From Giardia muris (Eukaryota; Fornicata; Diplomonadida; Hexamitidae), in contig CM016928.1 in the NCBI GenBank assembly GCA_006247105.1, forward strand, positions 1,116,001 to 1,180,000: DNA of 64,000 nt. The letters are read 5' to 3'. Each line of letters begins with the position of its first letter. The stretch's first letter is position 1. This document shows positions 46,284 through 55,409 of this stretch, piece by piece. The position numbers were made by a program, and so were the translations under genes. Below the pieces are notes generated by a model. The model made no database searches and was not told the DNA's origin. It worked only from the letters and a program-made list of their open reading frames with translations.

Positions 46284-47552
46284 TCAGAAAGCTGGTCTAG
46301 GGAGGAGAGCCATCGCGAGATCCGAGGTGGGTCGTGTTGTCCGTATCCACGCCTCGGGGAGGAGAATCCGGGCACATTCGAGATGGCCCGCTTGAGCCGC
46401 AAACATCAGGGCCGTCCAGCCGTTCTCGTCCTGCCTTCTGCGTTCGTGGACATACCTTCTGAGCAGGTCGAGGTTCCGGTCCATCGCCGCACACATGAGC
46501 ATCGTCGTTCTCCCTTCTTCGGGACGATATGCTTCCTCGAACTGCTCCGCCATCCTCGACCATCCCTTCGCAACGGCAAGTCTGCAGGCCTCGGCCTCCT
46601 GTTCGGGAGACAGTTCGAGACCGTCCTCGAAGAGTGACATGGCCTCCTCGTAAGCCTCACGGCCCCGAGAGCGGAGAGCCTCCATAAAGCGGTCTTCACT
46701 CCTCCTTCGGGGAGGATGGGGATCGGATCCCCGTGGAACCGACCTCAGGCACTCCTGAATCGAAGGACGGCTCTCGGGAGACGATGAGAGCATCCTGGCA
46801 ACGAGGTCGATGAGACTTCCAGGCCTCCCTCTGATGCGAGGGACGGCTCCGGATGAGATCTCATCAACGCTCTTGAACGGAGGCACTCCAGCACACATCT
46901 CGTAGACGATGGCTCCGAGCGTCCAGACGTCAGCGGCAGGATCGTGCGGAGAGCCCCGTTGGATCTCGGGAGCCAGGTAGAGAGGAGCGTCCAGTGGCTG
47001 GGCGAGCTCGAAGGGTGCGAGGACACACTTCCCGTCCTTCGAGAGGTAGATACTTGCAGGTGAGAGACCCCTGCAGAACCAGTCGTGCTCGTGGAGGTGC
47101 TGCATCCCGTTCGCGATCTGACGGATGCACTTCCAGAGCTCGTCAGTCCCAAAGGACCTGCCTGCCTCCCTGCGGTCTCGTATCTCCTCTAGGAGTACCT
47201 TGGGGTGCCAGGGGAAGACGAAGTACGCCGTCTGCTGAGGGGGGTCGTCCACCACTCCGAGGCAGGAGAGCACGTTCTCGTGACGAAGACTCGGGAGGAT
47301 CCTCACCTCTTCTCCGATGGCGTGTCGTGTCTTCTCGGGAAGGCTGGAGTACCGGACGACCCTCAGGAGGCAGTTCCGGTGGCTCCGATTGCATGCCGTG
47401 TAGACGATCCCGGTCTTGTCGTTCCCGACGAGTCCCGTGATAGTGAAGGGCCCCAGTTCGGGAGGAAGGTCAAGAGGCTTTCGCGAGGACCTCCTGTGCT
47501 GTCGGACGGTCTTTGGGGTCCTTCGAGAGCATCCGGGAGATGAGGGCAGCAA
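46284..47552 (-). pseudogene. Pseudokinase plus ankyrin frame with no ATG, +1 continuation of the kinase gene upstream
   Basis: This frame stays open from about 47606 to 46284 and contains no ATG before or in the first third of its kinase-like domain; its longest start is a TTG. It encodes a second kinase fold with every catalytic motif lost: the VAIK-type lysine is Arg (LLRVVRY), HRDLKPEN reads CRGLSPAS, and DFG reads PFE. Ankyrin-like repeats (ENGWTALMFAAQAGHLECA) end the protein. Homology to the preceding kinase begins DLPPELGPF, exactly where that gene stops at TGA (47470-47472). So it is either a frameshifted, decaying tail of one long gene or a domain reached by +1 recoding. The span without stop codons (about 1.3 kb) argues against old decay. 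Confidence 0.6.
47469..47475 (-). promoter_or_regulatory. TCT-TGA-C, candidate +1 frameshift site at a stop codon
   Basis: The last sense codon TCT, the TGA stop and the next C form a slippery-stop arrangement. Moving one base forward makes GAC the next codon and enters the pseudokinase frame. Similar sites are used in bacterial prfB (CTT-TGA-C) and antizyme genes. Only the resemblance is seen here. Confidence 0.35.
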
Positions 47553-50457
47553 GTTCTGAGGGACGACCCTCGAGAGAAGGAGCGGACGTCTCGTTGAGGA
47601 CAGCTGCTACGTTCTCGAACGGAAGGGCGTGGGTGCACAACTCATATCCCATCACTCCCAGGGCCCAGACGTCGACGGACTTGTCGTAGTTCTCCCCTTG
47701 GTGGATCTCGGGGGCCATGTATCCAAAGGTTCCTACAAGCGTACTCATCCGAGACGAGTCCCCGAGCGTTCTTGCAAGTCCGAAGTCTCCCAGGACACAC
47801 CGACCATCGGAAGAGAGGAGGACGTTCTCCGGCTTCAGGTCTCTATGAACATGCCTCTTCTCGTGGAGGTAGGCAAGACCGCTCGCCATCTCCCGAAGGC
47901 ATCTCCACACCTCCTCGTCCCTGAAGGGCTCTCCCCTCTCCCCGCGCCCCCGGACCTCGTCGAGGAGCGTCCCGGAGCACCAGTCCATCACGAGGTAGGC
48001 GGTCCCGTTGTCCGGGTCGTCGTGCACCCGGTGGTAGCGGAGGACGTGGGGGTGCTCGAGGGAGGGAATGGTCCCCATCTCCCTTCGGAGGGAGTCGACG
48101 ATCGTCCTCTCCATCTCCTCGTACTCAACGACCTTCAGGGCGCAGTTCCCGTGCTCCTCGGACCAGGCGGAGAAGACGGTCCCGAAGGTCCCCCTTCCGA
48201 GCCTCCCCGTAAGCTGGAAGGACGAGAGCTCATCGGGAAGGTCGGGGAGGTGGACCTTCTTTCTGAGGAGGGGCGTGATCTTCTTCTTCCCATCGGGAAG
48301 GCCGTTGGCGACATCCTCTGCCGTCCTGCCCTCCCTGTCCTTCAGGTCCCTCTCCAGAAGGAGGAGGCCGACGCACTCCTCGTGTCCTCCCCCCACTGCA
48401 TGCATCAGGGCCGTCCATCCCCTCCCGTCCTGGAGGCGGGCCTCGAGGGGTCGAAGGAGGCGGACGACCTCGGTCTGGCCTCGGGAGGCGGCGTGCATCA
48501 GAGCTGTCATCCCTGAGGAGTCCTTCTGTCCCGCCTGGTCGAGGTGCCTTCGGAGTGTGTTGAGGTCTCCCTGGATGGCGGATGAGATGAGAGAGCTGTC
48601 CTCCCGTGCAGGGGGAAGCCTGCCCCCGACGGCAGCGAGGTTCTGGAGGAGGATCCTCTTCTCCTCTTCCACCTCCTCGAGGCGTCTCCGAAGGTCTTTC
48701 ATGTCATGGCTCTCAGTCCTCAGTTGGGCAACCTCCTTCTCGAGAGCGAGGTTCTGGGCCTTCTGGTCTGCAAGTGCTCTCTTGAAGGATTCGTTGGTCT
48801 TGGAGAGCTGCTCCTGAAGGGTCCCCTTCTCGGTGGTGAGGGAGTTGATGAGGGCTCGATTCTGGTCAGAGGCCTTTCGAAGGTCCTCGTTCATCTCCGC
48901 ATGCCTCTTGGACTCATCGATGGCATTGTCGAGCTGCTGTTTGAGGGAGGAGACTTCTGCAGTTAGCTGATCGATCTGAGCCTTGTCCCGTCGTTCCCTG
49001 TCCTCGAACTGTTTGTGGAGGGCGTCCTTCTCCTCGCTGGTCTTGGAGAGCTGGGCTTTGAAAGAGGATATCTCTTGATTCATCTGGGAGAGCCGCTCCT
49101 CTGCTTCTCCTTGCGCCTTCTTGGAGGAGGATAGTTGCTCCTGAAGAGAAGTGTTCTCTGTGCGTAGGTGGGAGATCTTGTTGTCTTGCTTGAGTATTGT
49201 GCTTTCCATCTCGGTGAGCTGGTTCTTGAGGGAAGTGATCTCCCCCCTCGCCTCGGCAAGGCTCTTCTCGGCCTCCTGTACTCTCCGGTTCAGGGCCTCG
49301 TTCAGCTCATGATTCTTCTTGGCCTCTTCGTTGGCCTTCTGGAGCTTCTGCTTTAGGAGGTTGATCTCCTGATTCATCTGGGAGACATTTCCGCCTGTTC
49401 CCTCTTGTGTATTCTTGGAGGAGGCGAGTTGCTCCTGAAGAGAGGTATTTTCTGTACGTAATTGGAAAATCTTATTGTCTTGTTTGAGTATTGTGCTCTG
49501 CATCTCAGCGAGCTGATTCTTGAGAGAGGAGACTTCATCTTTTGACTGAGAGAGTTCCTTTTTGAGCAACTCATGCTCGATAGGCGAACTGGTGGATCCC
49601 TGGCATCTGATTAGTTCGGGACTCGGTGGTGGGGGAAGACGACTGGTGCCCTCGTTCTCCAGGAGCTTGCGGACCTGGGTGAAGTCATCCTCCCTTGGAC
49701 TGTTGTTCGCATGCCATTGAGCAGTGTGGCCTTTAGAGTCTTTCATTCCCCGTTCGTAGGGGAGGAGAAGCTCAACGATCTCGGAGTGGTTAAAGTAGGT
49801 CGCGAGCATGAGAGCAGTTGCTCCGGGGGGAAAGGTGAATGTATTGCCATTCAAGGTAATCTTGTATTCCTTCGTTGTCTGCTTCCCCGCCTCTGAGAGG
49901 AGGAGTCGAACACAGTCTGCCTGGCCATTGAAGGCGGCCCTCATCAATGCAGTCCATCCCCAATTGTGCTGCATCCCAATCTCCTTCTCAAGTAGGGGGA
50001 TGCAATTGGCGTGGCCTTGTATTGCAGCCCACATCAGAGCTGTCATGCCATCTTTGTTCTGCTTCCCGACCTCTTCCTTGAGTAGAAGAATACAGTCTGT
50101 GTGGCCATTCCGGGCTGCCATCATGAGAGCAGTCGTTCCGGGAGGGAAGGTGACTGTTTTGCCATTCAAGGTGATCGTAATATTCGTTGTTGTCTGCTTC
50201 CCCACTTCGGAGAGGAGGAGCCGGACGGAGTCTGTATTGCCATTGGAGGCTGCTAGCATCAGTGCGGTCCATCCATCGTTGCTCTGCATCCCGATCTCCT
50301 TCTCGAGGAGGGGGATGCAATTGGCATGGCCTCCTCTTACTGCCCACATCAGGGCCGTCCATCCATATCCATCCTTCCTCCCGACCTGATTGAGGTTCCT
50401 TTTCACGCCTTTGAGGTCGCCATACCTGGCCGCCCTCATCAAGTCTGTAACAGACAT
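47470..50457 (-). CDS. Ankyrin / coiled-coil / ankyrin / NEK-like kinase protein
   Basis: The 995-residue protein has ankyrin repeats in about residues 1-265, arranged as two similar blocks of about 105 residues. A coiled coil runs about 290-640 and has its own internal duplication (STILKQDNKI and LRTENTSLQEQL occur twice). Two or three more ankyrins lie at about 650-735, and a C-terminal kinase at 747-995. The kinase is complete: GRGTFGTV, Lys in CALKVV (about 775), HRDLKPEN (Asp about 873), DFG (about 891), GTFGYMAPEI. It resembles the ankyrin-linked NEKs of Giardia. The ATG at 50457 is preceded by A-rich sequence. Its TGA is followed in the +1 frame by a pseudokinase (see that entry). Confidence 0.87.
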   Translation of the reverse strand: MSVTDLMRAARYGDLKGVKRNLNQVGRKDGYGWTALMWAVRGGHANCIPLLEKEIGMQSNDGWTALMLAASNGNTDSVRLLLSEVGKQTTTNITITLNGKTVTFPPGTTALMMAARNGHTDCILLLKEEVGKQNKDGMTALMWAAIQGHANCIPLLEKEIGMQHNWGWTALMRAAFNGQADCVRLLLSEAGKQTTKEYKITLNGNTFTFPPGATALMLATYFNHSEIVELLLPYERGMKDSKGHTAQWHANNSPREDDFTQVRKLLENEGTSRLPPPPSPELIRCQGSTSSPIEHELLKKELSQSKDEVSSLKNQLAEMQSTILKQDNKIFQLRTENTSLQEQLASSKNTQEGTGGNVSQMNQEINLLKQKLQKANEEAKKNHELNEALNRRVQEAEKSLAEARGEITSLKNQLTEMESTILKQDNKISHLRTENTSLQEQLSSSKKAQGEAEERLSQMNQEISSFKAQLSKTSEEKDALHKQFEDRERRDKAQIDQLTAEVSSLKQQLDNAIDESKRHAEMNEDLRKASDQNRALINSLTTEKGTLQEQLSKTNESFKRALADQKAQNLALEKEVAQLRTESHDMKDLRRRLEEVEEEKRILLQNLAAVGGRLPPAREDSSLISSAIQGDLNTLRRHLDQAGQKDSSGMTALMHAASRGQTEVVRLLRPLEARLQDGRGWTALMHAVGGGHEECVGLLLLERDLKDREGRTAEDVANGLPDGKKKITPLLRKKVHLPDLPDELSSFQLTGRLGRGTFGTVFSAWSEEHGNCALKVVEYEEMERTIVDSLRREMGTIPSLEHPHVLRYHRVHDDPDNGTAYLVMDWCSGTLLDEVRGRGERGEPFRDEEVWRCLREMASGLAYLHEKRHVHRDLKPENVLLSSDGRCVLGDFGLARTLGDSSRMSTLVGTFGYMAPEIHQGENYDKSVDVWALGVMGYELCTHALPFENVAAVLNETSAPSLEGRPSELAALISRMLSKDPKDRPTAQEVLAKAS

Positions 50458-50480
50458 TTTTGAACATCAAACATCCACTT

Positions 50481-51068
50481 TCACCAGCCTTCCACTGAGG
50501 CTCCCATCCGACACTCTGGGCATCTAACCACTACCAACGGCCTGCCCCGAGGACGGGAGGCCCACGGCTCTCCTCGGGGTGCTCGTTGGGGCCTCCTCGC
50601 CCCCACAAGCCGGCCCGATCGCATCCATAACTCCTGGAAGCCGTCGAGGCAGGTCGTGCAGACGTCCTTGCTGTCTGGACAGGATCCACGGTTGGGGAAG
50701 GTGCACTTCGTACAGACGATGGGAGAAGAGGAGGAAGAGTGGTAGCCGTCGAGGCACTCCGGGCAGCCGCTGGAGTCGCACGTCTTGCAGCCGTCCTCGC
50801 AGGTGTCAGCATCGGTCACCAGGAGGCAGTGCTGGAGGGAGGACTGGATGCATTCTGACTTGTCCTGGTCCGGGAGGAAGCCCGTCCTGCACGCATTGCA
50901 CTTGGGCTTGTTGGTGGCGGGGGAGGTGCAGGTCTTGCAGTTGGGAACCCCGTTCGTCTCGTCGTCGCAGGTGTAGAGGCCGGTTGGAGCATCCTTGCTC
51001 CCCTTCACGAAGATGCATGTCGCAGTATCAGCTCTCGTCGTGCAGAGGTCTGGCAGCCTCACAATCAA
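50481..51068 (-). pseudogene. Fragment of a variant-specific surface protein (VSP) gene
   Basis: The frame shows the VSP hallmark of dense CxxC pairs: CKTCTSP, CNACRTG, CKTCDSSGCPECLDG, CTKC and CTTCLDG, over about 140 residues. It has no ATG or signal peptide; the frame reads back without a start to a stop near 51183. After CTTCLDGFQE it turns into unrelated sequence and stops, so the conserved VSP membrane segment and CRGKA-type end are missing. VSPs coat Giardia trophozoites one at a time and are expressed from large gene families with many partial copies. This is one such partial copy. The cysteine-rich core may still serve as a donor for recombination, which is an inference. Confidence 0.8.
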
Positions 51069-51182
51069 TCCAGGCCTCTCTCGGGACTCCTCGACCGGGG
51101 TATCCTCACAAGCCCGGGCAGGAAGAGGATGTCTGGGAGGGCCCGGAGATGCGTCCCGGCTGGTCAGAGAGGAGTGGCCTAA

Positions 51183-51567
51183 CTATTCCATCCTCCTTCA
51201 CCATCTGTGCGAGGATCCCCGTGTCTCCAGTCATCATCTTCCGTGTTGTGATGCTCGACGTCTCATTGGTCGTCCTCGTATCGATACTCCAGGCCAGGCA
51301 TCCGTCCTCCTCCTCATCCGCTCTGATTGACTCTTGCATCTGCAGGACTCAGGGACTTGCACGGAAGGCCAGATCGTGGGGTATGCTACGATACTGTTCA
51401 CTTCTCCATGACCTGTGAGGGCCTGATCTCCCGCCTTACGGCCAGTACTAGAGGATGGTAGGACGCAATTCGGAGGCCTCCATCCTCGGGGAGGTGAGAG
51501 TGTCCAGTCAGGCACCCCACGCACTTCGTTGATGTTGAAGACAGGGGGAGTGTGAGATATGGAAGTC
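51183..51567. other. Region between VSP and RING remnants without clear gene
   Basis: Short open frames exist on both strands but show no recognisable domain or start context. It may be diverged remnant sequence of the flanking broken genes. Confidence 0.4.
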
Positions 51568-52113
51568 TTAGATGTATGCTTTGATGACCCTCTCGATGGG
51601 AGTCCTGCAGAACGGGCAGGTCTGGTTCATGATATGCTCTGCACAATTGGAGCAGACGCAGAGGTGGCCACAGGGCTGGAGGAGCGTGTCCTTCGGGTTC
51701 GTGAGGCAGATGATACAGGTCAATGTATCTGAAAGATCCTATGAAGAAGGAGGGATGCGTTCTATATCTTCTTTCTTAAGACACTCCAAACCCAAGTAAA
51801 GGGATATAGCATTCTTATACTCTGCGATGAGCATATCACATGCCACTGTGATCGTTGTGGGTCCTTCCGTTCTTTGTGCGTGGGGAGAAAGAAGATTTGG
51901 TGCGATAACTCCATGAGAGATGCTTCGAGTTGTATGGATGAAAGAATAGTACTCCGATCTTTTATGACCTTTTTCCATTCTTACAAGAGAAGAGGAGAGA
52001 ACCAGATAGGCGGTCTTGTAATTACTGCTGAAGCCAGCTGATTCATATCTCATAAGCCCTATGAAATCGAGTATCACAACGAAGAGCTTTCCTTTCTCAC
52101 CATTCGCGCCGTC
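51568..52113 (-). pseudogene. RING-finger gene interrupted by an in-frame TAG
   Basis: One reading frame continues from 52113 to the TAA at 51568-51570, broken only by TAG at 51739-51741. After the TAG it encodes a full RING-HC finger: TCIICLTNPKDTLLQPCGHL, CVCSNCAEHI, QTCPFCRTPI, then IERVIKAYI and the stop. The part before the TAG (about 120 residues) has no recognised domain. The only ATG in the upstream part lies at 52053 and its context is poor; the next upstream in-frame stop is at 52114-52116. The RING would normally act as a ubiquitin ligase. One nonsense codon in an otherwise intact frame indicates a young pseudogene, a sequencing error or readthrough. Confidence 0.65.
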
Positions 52114-52661
52114 TCATCGTATAGTGGACACTTTAAGCTTCAGCCATGCCACTTCAAGGGTCTAGGAAAGTAGAACCAAAGACGAGTCAAAGACGGATCG
52201 AGGACTGGACGTAGCATCTCTATCATCTTTCGGATCGAGTCTATTCGATGGTGAAAGAGAGAAGCCAAGTCAATATGTGTGTCACCTCCAATACTGCTAC
52301 CCCGTTCTAGTTCCAGTGACCTAAGAGGGGTCTTCTTCTTTTAATGGATTTGAGCTATAACGTATGAAGTCAAATGCTGTAACAGGAAACGATGAAACTT
52401 TTCAAGCCTGTGCGTGCCAATATCATTGTGAGAAAAGGAAAACAATAGACTCTATTGCATTGAAAGGAATGTAGGACTCTGACGAGTAAGCTTAAACTCA
52501 GAAGAGGAAGAAATCATGAATATCGAACCAACATGACTTCAAGCTGTATTCTCTAGTTGATTGAGCCCATAACCTTCATTGGGAGGCCAAAGATACGTGT
52601 TCATGCTATTCACCTACAAGAGATCCGTAAGAGATTCCATGAGTGCGGAGAAAGTACTCAA
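52114..52661. other. Long intergenic region without recognised gene
   Basis: These 548 bp are more A/T-rich than the rest of the window. I see no coding frame with a plausible start, no tRNA and no clear repeat. The right end includes the A-rich initiator of the next gene. Confidence 0.5.
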
Positions 52662-53555
52662 ATGAAGATGACCGCCCTTTACCTTACCGAGAATGGCCTC
52701 GTGGATCCGGAGTGCGTCGCCTGCCAGACGGGAGAGGTCATCCTACTCCCCGACGGGTCCATCGACCGGAACTCGCCCGCCGTCCTGACAAAGCAAGTCC
52801 TTCTCAAATCGAACGGCCAACTGGATAATCGTTCATCCCTTTGTAAGATGAGCATCGAGAACTTCTATAGTCAGATCCGTCACGATTCATTTGGGACTCG
52901 AGCATTTCGGCCCTTACCCCCAACCCTAAAGGCACAACTTTCTAACCATTCAATACCACAACCAGATCCACCTCCACCATTGGTTAGTACCACTCAACAT
53001 CCTCCTCGTCGGTCGTCACCCCTCGTGGACCTGACCCTCAACGCCTTGAATATGCGCCAGCCCGCTCGTAGTGTCAAGGACATTGGATACCTGATCCATT
53101 CCGATTCACTCATACCTACTTCTCGATCTGGATTAACAACTAGAATTCATAGCTCCTTTTCAGATGAACAGTTTACCTCGATCCAACCGAGTCGTCTTGA
53201 AAGCTCCGAATTAAGCTCGCTACGCGCCTTACCTTCTCTCTTCGGTTATTTACAGCATCTCTTCGGGCTTCCATTACAAACTGAGATGGATAACTCACTC
53301 GACCTTCAAACCATCATTCGAGAACTTAGGCATACTCGTGTGGATCCTCAGCCAATGGAATGGTCTCAGGTGAGCACGGATGTCTTACAGTACATCCAAC
53401 GTCAAACGCCTCAAGCGATTACTGACACCACCCTTGCAATATTGCAAAGCATTGAGCACCTCTCTCGGACTCGACTGCAAGGGAACGGCGTTTACGGCGT
53501 CGTGCAGGCCATCATGCGCAGCTGGAGAGCCGGGACCCGCGGGCAAGTGCGTTGA
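52662..53555 (+). CDS. Protein of unknown function
   Basis: I do not recognise this protein of about 297 residues. The first 60 residues contain one Cys pair (PECVACQTG) and a beta-hairpin-like stretch (GEVILLPDGSIDRN). The middle is Pro/Ser/Leu-rich and may be disordered; the last 90 residues look helical. Start: ATG 52662, preceded by agaaagtactcaa, or the second ATG at 52668; a longer frame to 52557 begins with TTG and is rejected. Its TGA abuts the stop of the convergent kinesin so that the six bases read TGATCA. Confidence 0.65.
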   Translation: MKMTALYLTENGLVDPECVACQTGEVILLPDGSIDRNSPAVLTKQVLLKSNGQLDNRSSLCKMSIENFYSQIRHDSFGTRAFRPLPPTLKAQLSNHSIPQPDPPPPLVSTTQHPPRRSSPLVDLTLNALNMRQPARSVKDIGYLIHSDSLIPTSRSGLTTRIHSSFSDEQFTSIQPSRLESSELSSLRALPSLFGYLQHLFGLPLQTEMDNSLDLQTIIRELRHTRVDPQPMEWSQVSTDVLQYIQRQTPQAITDTTLAILQSIEHLSRTRLQGNGVYGVVQAIMRSWRAGTRGQVR

Positions 53556-55262
53556 TCATCGGCGTTGCTTTTCTCCAGAACCAGTAGGCACGGCCCGATG
53601 CTTCCCAGAGACCTCGACCCCGGCGATCTTGGCCGCAAAACGGAGCGAGTTGACCGACTCGGCGAAGTTACACTCGTCTGGAGACAGGGTGATGATGACC
53701 ATCGTCTTACTATCGCCGGACAAGGACGGCTGTAAGAGGCTCGTCAGTTTGGAGTCCCGGTATGGAATATGAGTGGCCTTGGTGACGAGACTCCCAATGA
53801 CGGACGATAAGGCAGTTAACGACTTGTTGATCGAAATGGCTTCCTGAAGCCGCTCCCCCGTGGCACCACTCCGCTCCACATTCTCACTCCCCGCCAGATC
53901 AATGAGGTTGAGGGTGCTAGAAATCTTCTCTCCGGACAGACGGTTTTCACCCGCGATATCCACTTGAAGGATGGCATGTGAACGGGACGAACGTGCATTC
54001 ATCTCGGTCGACCCCACCGCTCTATTGTTAAAGGCCTGACAAAGTAGCCAGTTCAACTCATCTGCCGACTTGACTGGGTGTTTGACTAGACCATCGACAC
54101 GTGTGCCTCCAGTAGCATCACGGATCACTTGATGCTTCTCCTGTGGACCACCTTTTGCGAGAAGGTCCCGAACAGAATCGTTATAGATCTCGTAGAAAGA
54201 CGCCAGTAACGTATAATTCCACATATCTCGCGCCGTATCACGGGAGTATGCAAAGATCTGCTCTGCGGCCCGCGGCATGATCCCTTTATCTGCCTCTGGG
54301 ATTGCTGACCACTCCTTGGTAGCGGGTCCGAGCATTGTGTGGGTCTTCCCAGAAGCCGTCTGGCCATATGCAAAGATACACACCCGATACCCATCGAGGG
54401 CGGATTGGACAAGCTCACTGACATCGTCCCAGACGTCCTGCTGAGTGGCCGTCATTGGGAAGACCCTATCAAACTCGAACGCGTACTCCATACGCCGAAC
54501 CTTCTGCCCGTCAAGTGAACGCTCCGGCCGCCCTATGGCGGTGAGTAGGCGTTTATCTGAGTGCTGATCTGTAAGCTCGTATCGAATCCCGTTCGGATCA
54601 AGTCCTTCAGGGGTATCACAGGCCAACGGGCGGAGACGCACATAGACGCGGATCGCCCCCCGAAGATCCTGGATCGTATTATGTAGCCGACGCCTCTCGA
54701 CGATGTCTCGTTGTCGCTGCTCCAGAAGGCGTTCGATCTCGGCTTGCAATGCTTGGACGTTGTCTCCAACGGCCGTCGCGTTACTCATCATCGACTCCAT
54801 GTCCTGCTCAAGCTCCCGGTGCTTGGCCTGAAGGGTACTGTGCTCTCTAAGCAACTGCTCCCACTTCTGACGGAGATCAGCGTTCTCACGCTGAAGCGCC
54901 TCGTTCTCGGCCTTAAGGGCCTTCCCCAAAAGGGTCTCCTTATGAAGCTGGTCGCTGACCTCTTGGAACTCTTGCGCCCTGACACTTGCCAAAGATTGGC
55001 CCGGGTCGAATTGCTCTAATCGTTCCAGCAATGAAAGCGTCTCCATCTGACTCACTCGCGAGTCATCGGTGGACTGCCTGGCCGCCAGGAGCGCGGCCTG
55101 ACGAAGAGAAGTGGTCCCCTTATGACGACGTCTATCCGCGTTAACACTACTGATGATGGGCTTCTGCCCGGACTCATCGGCACGCGCTCCGTGCTTGACG
55201 GACGGCTCTGTCAACTCCCGTGGGTCTTTCTCGACCGTCGAGGCTCGTAACGCGACGGCCAT
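53556..55262 (-). CDS. Kinesin-14 (C-terminal motor, minus-end directed)
   Basis: The 568-residue protein has a basic N-terminus, a coiled coil at about 90-220, and a C-terminal motor with the neck motif LHNTIQDLRGAIRVYVRLRP typical of kinesin-14. The motor shows FDRVFPMTATQQDVW, the P-loop AYGQTASGKTHTM, switch I NARSSRSHAI, switch II LIDLAGSE and a final HIPYRDSKLTSLLQPSLSG stretch. All nucleotide-binding motifs are intact. Kinesin-14s move toward minus ends and focus spindle poles; Giardia also has eight flagella and a ventral disc where they could act. The ATG at 55262 follows acaaaatttggcc; an in-frame TTG two codons upstream is not used. Confidence 0.93.
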   Translation of the reverse strand: MAVALRASTVEKDPRELTEPSVKHGARADESGQKPIISSVNADRRRHKGTTSLRQAALLAARQSTDDSRVSQMETLSLLERLEQFDPGQSLASVRAQEFQEVSDQLHKETLLGKALKAENEALQRENADLRQKWEQLLREHSTLQAKHRELEQDMESMMSNATAVGDNVQALQAEIERLLEQRQRDIVERRRLHNTIQDLRGAIRVYVRLRPLACDTPEGLDPNGIRYELTDQHSDKRLLTAIGRPERSLDGQKVRRMEYAFEFDRVFPMTATQQDVWDDVSELVQSALDGYRVCIFAYGQTASGKTHTMLGPATKEWSAIPEADKGIMPRAAEQIFAYSRDTARDMWNYTLLASFYEIYNDSVRDLLAKGGPQEKHQVIRDATGGTRVDGLVKHPVKSADELNWLLCQAFNNRAVGSTEMNARSSRSHAILQVDIAGENRLSGEKISSTLNLIDLAGSENVERSGATGERLQEAISINKSLTALSSVIGSLVTKATHIPYRDSKLTSLLQPSLSGDSKTMVIITLSPDECNFAESVNSLRFAAKIAGVEVSGKHRAVPTGSGEKQRR

Positions 55263-55401
55263 GGCCAAATTTTGTCTGTGAGTGTTTTAACTCAATGAGT
55301 AGTGAGCACATCGAGTAAAGAGCGTATAGTGTAGACGAGCTAGGCCAGAAACCGACCTAGGATGAGTGGGATCGGGGTGAAGTAAGACCGAAGAGGATAA
55401 C

Positions 55402-55408
55402 ATTCACA
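55402..55408 (-). promoter_or_regulatory. Probable polyadenylation signal TGTGAAT
   Basis: TGTGAAT lies two bases after the TAA of the FxP-repeat gene on the minus strand. Confidence 0.4.
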
Positions 55409-55409
55409 A

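Noticed and set aside
50579..51418. 279-codon Arg/Ser/Cys-rich frame on the plus strand
   Set aside because: It is the antisense of the VSP fragment; the Cys-rich look comes from reversed CxxC codons.
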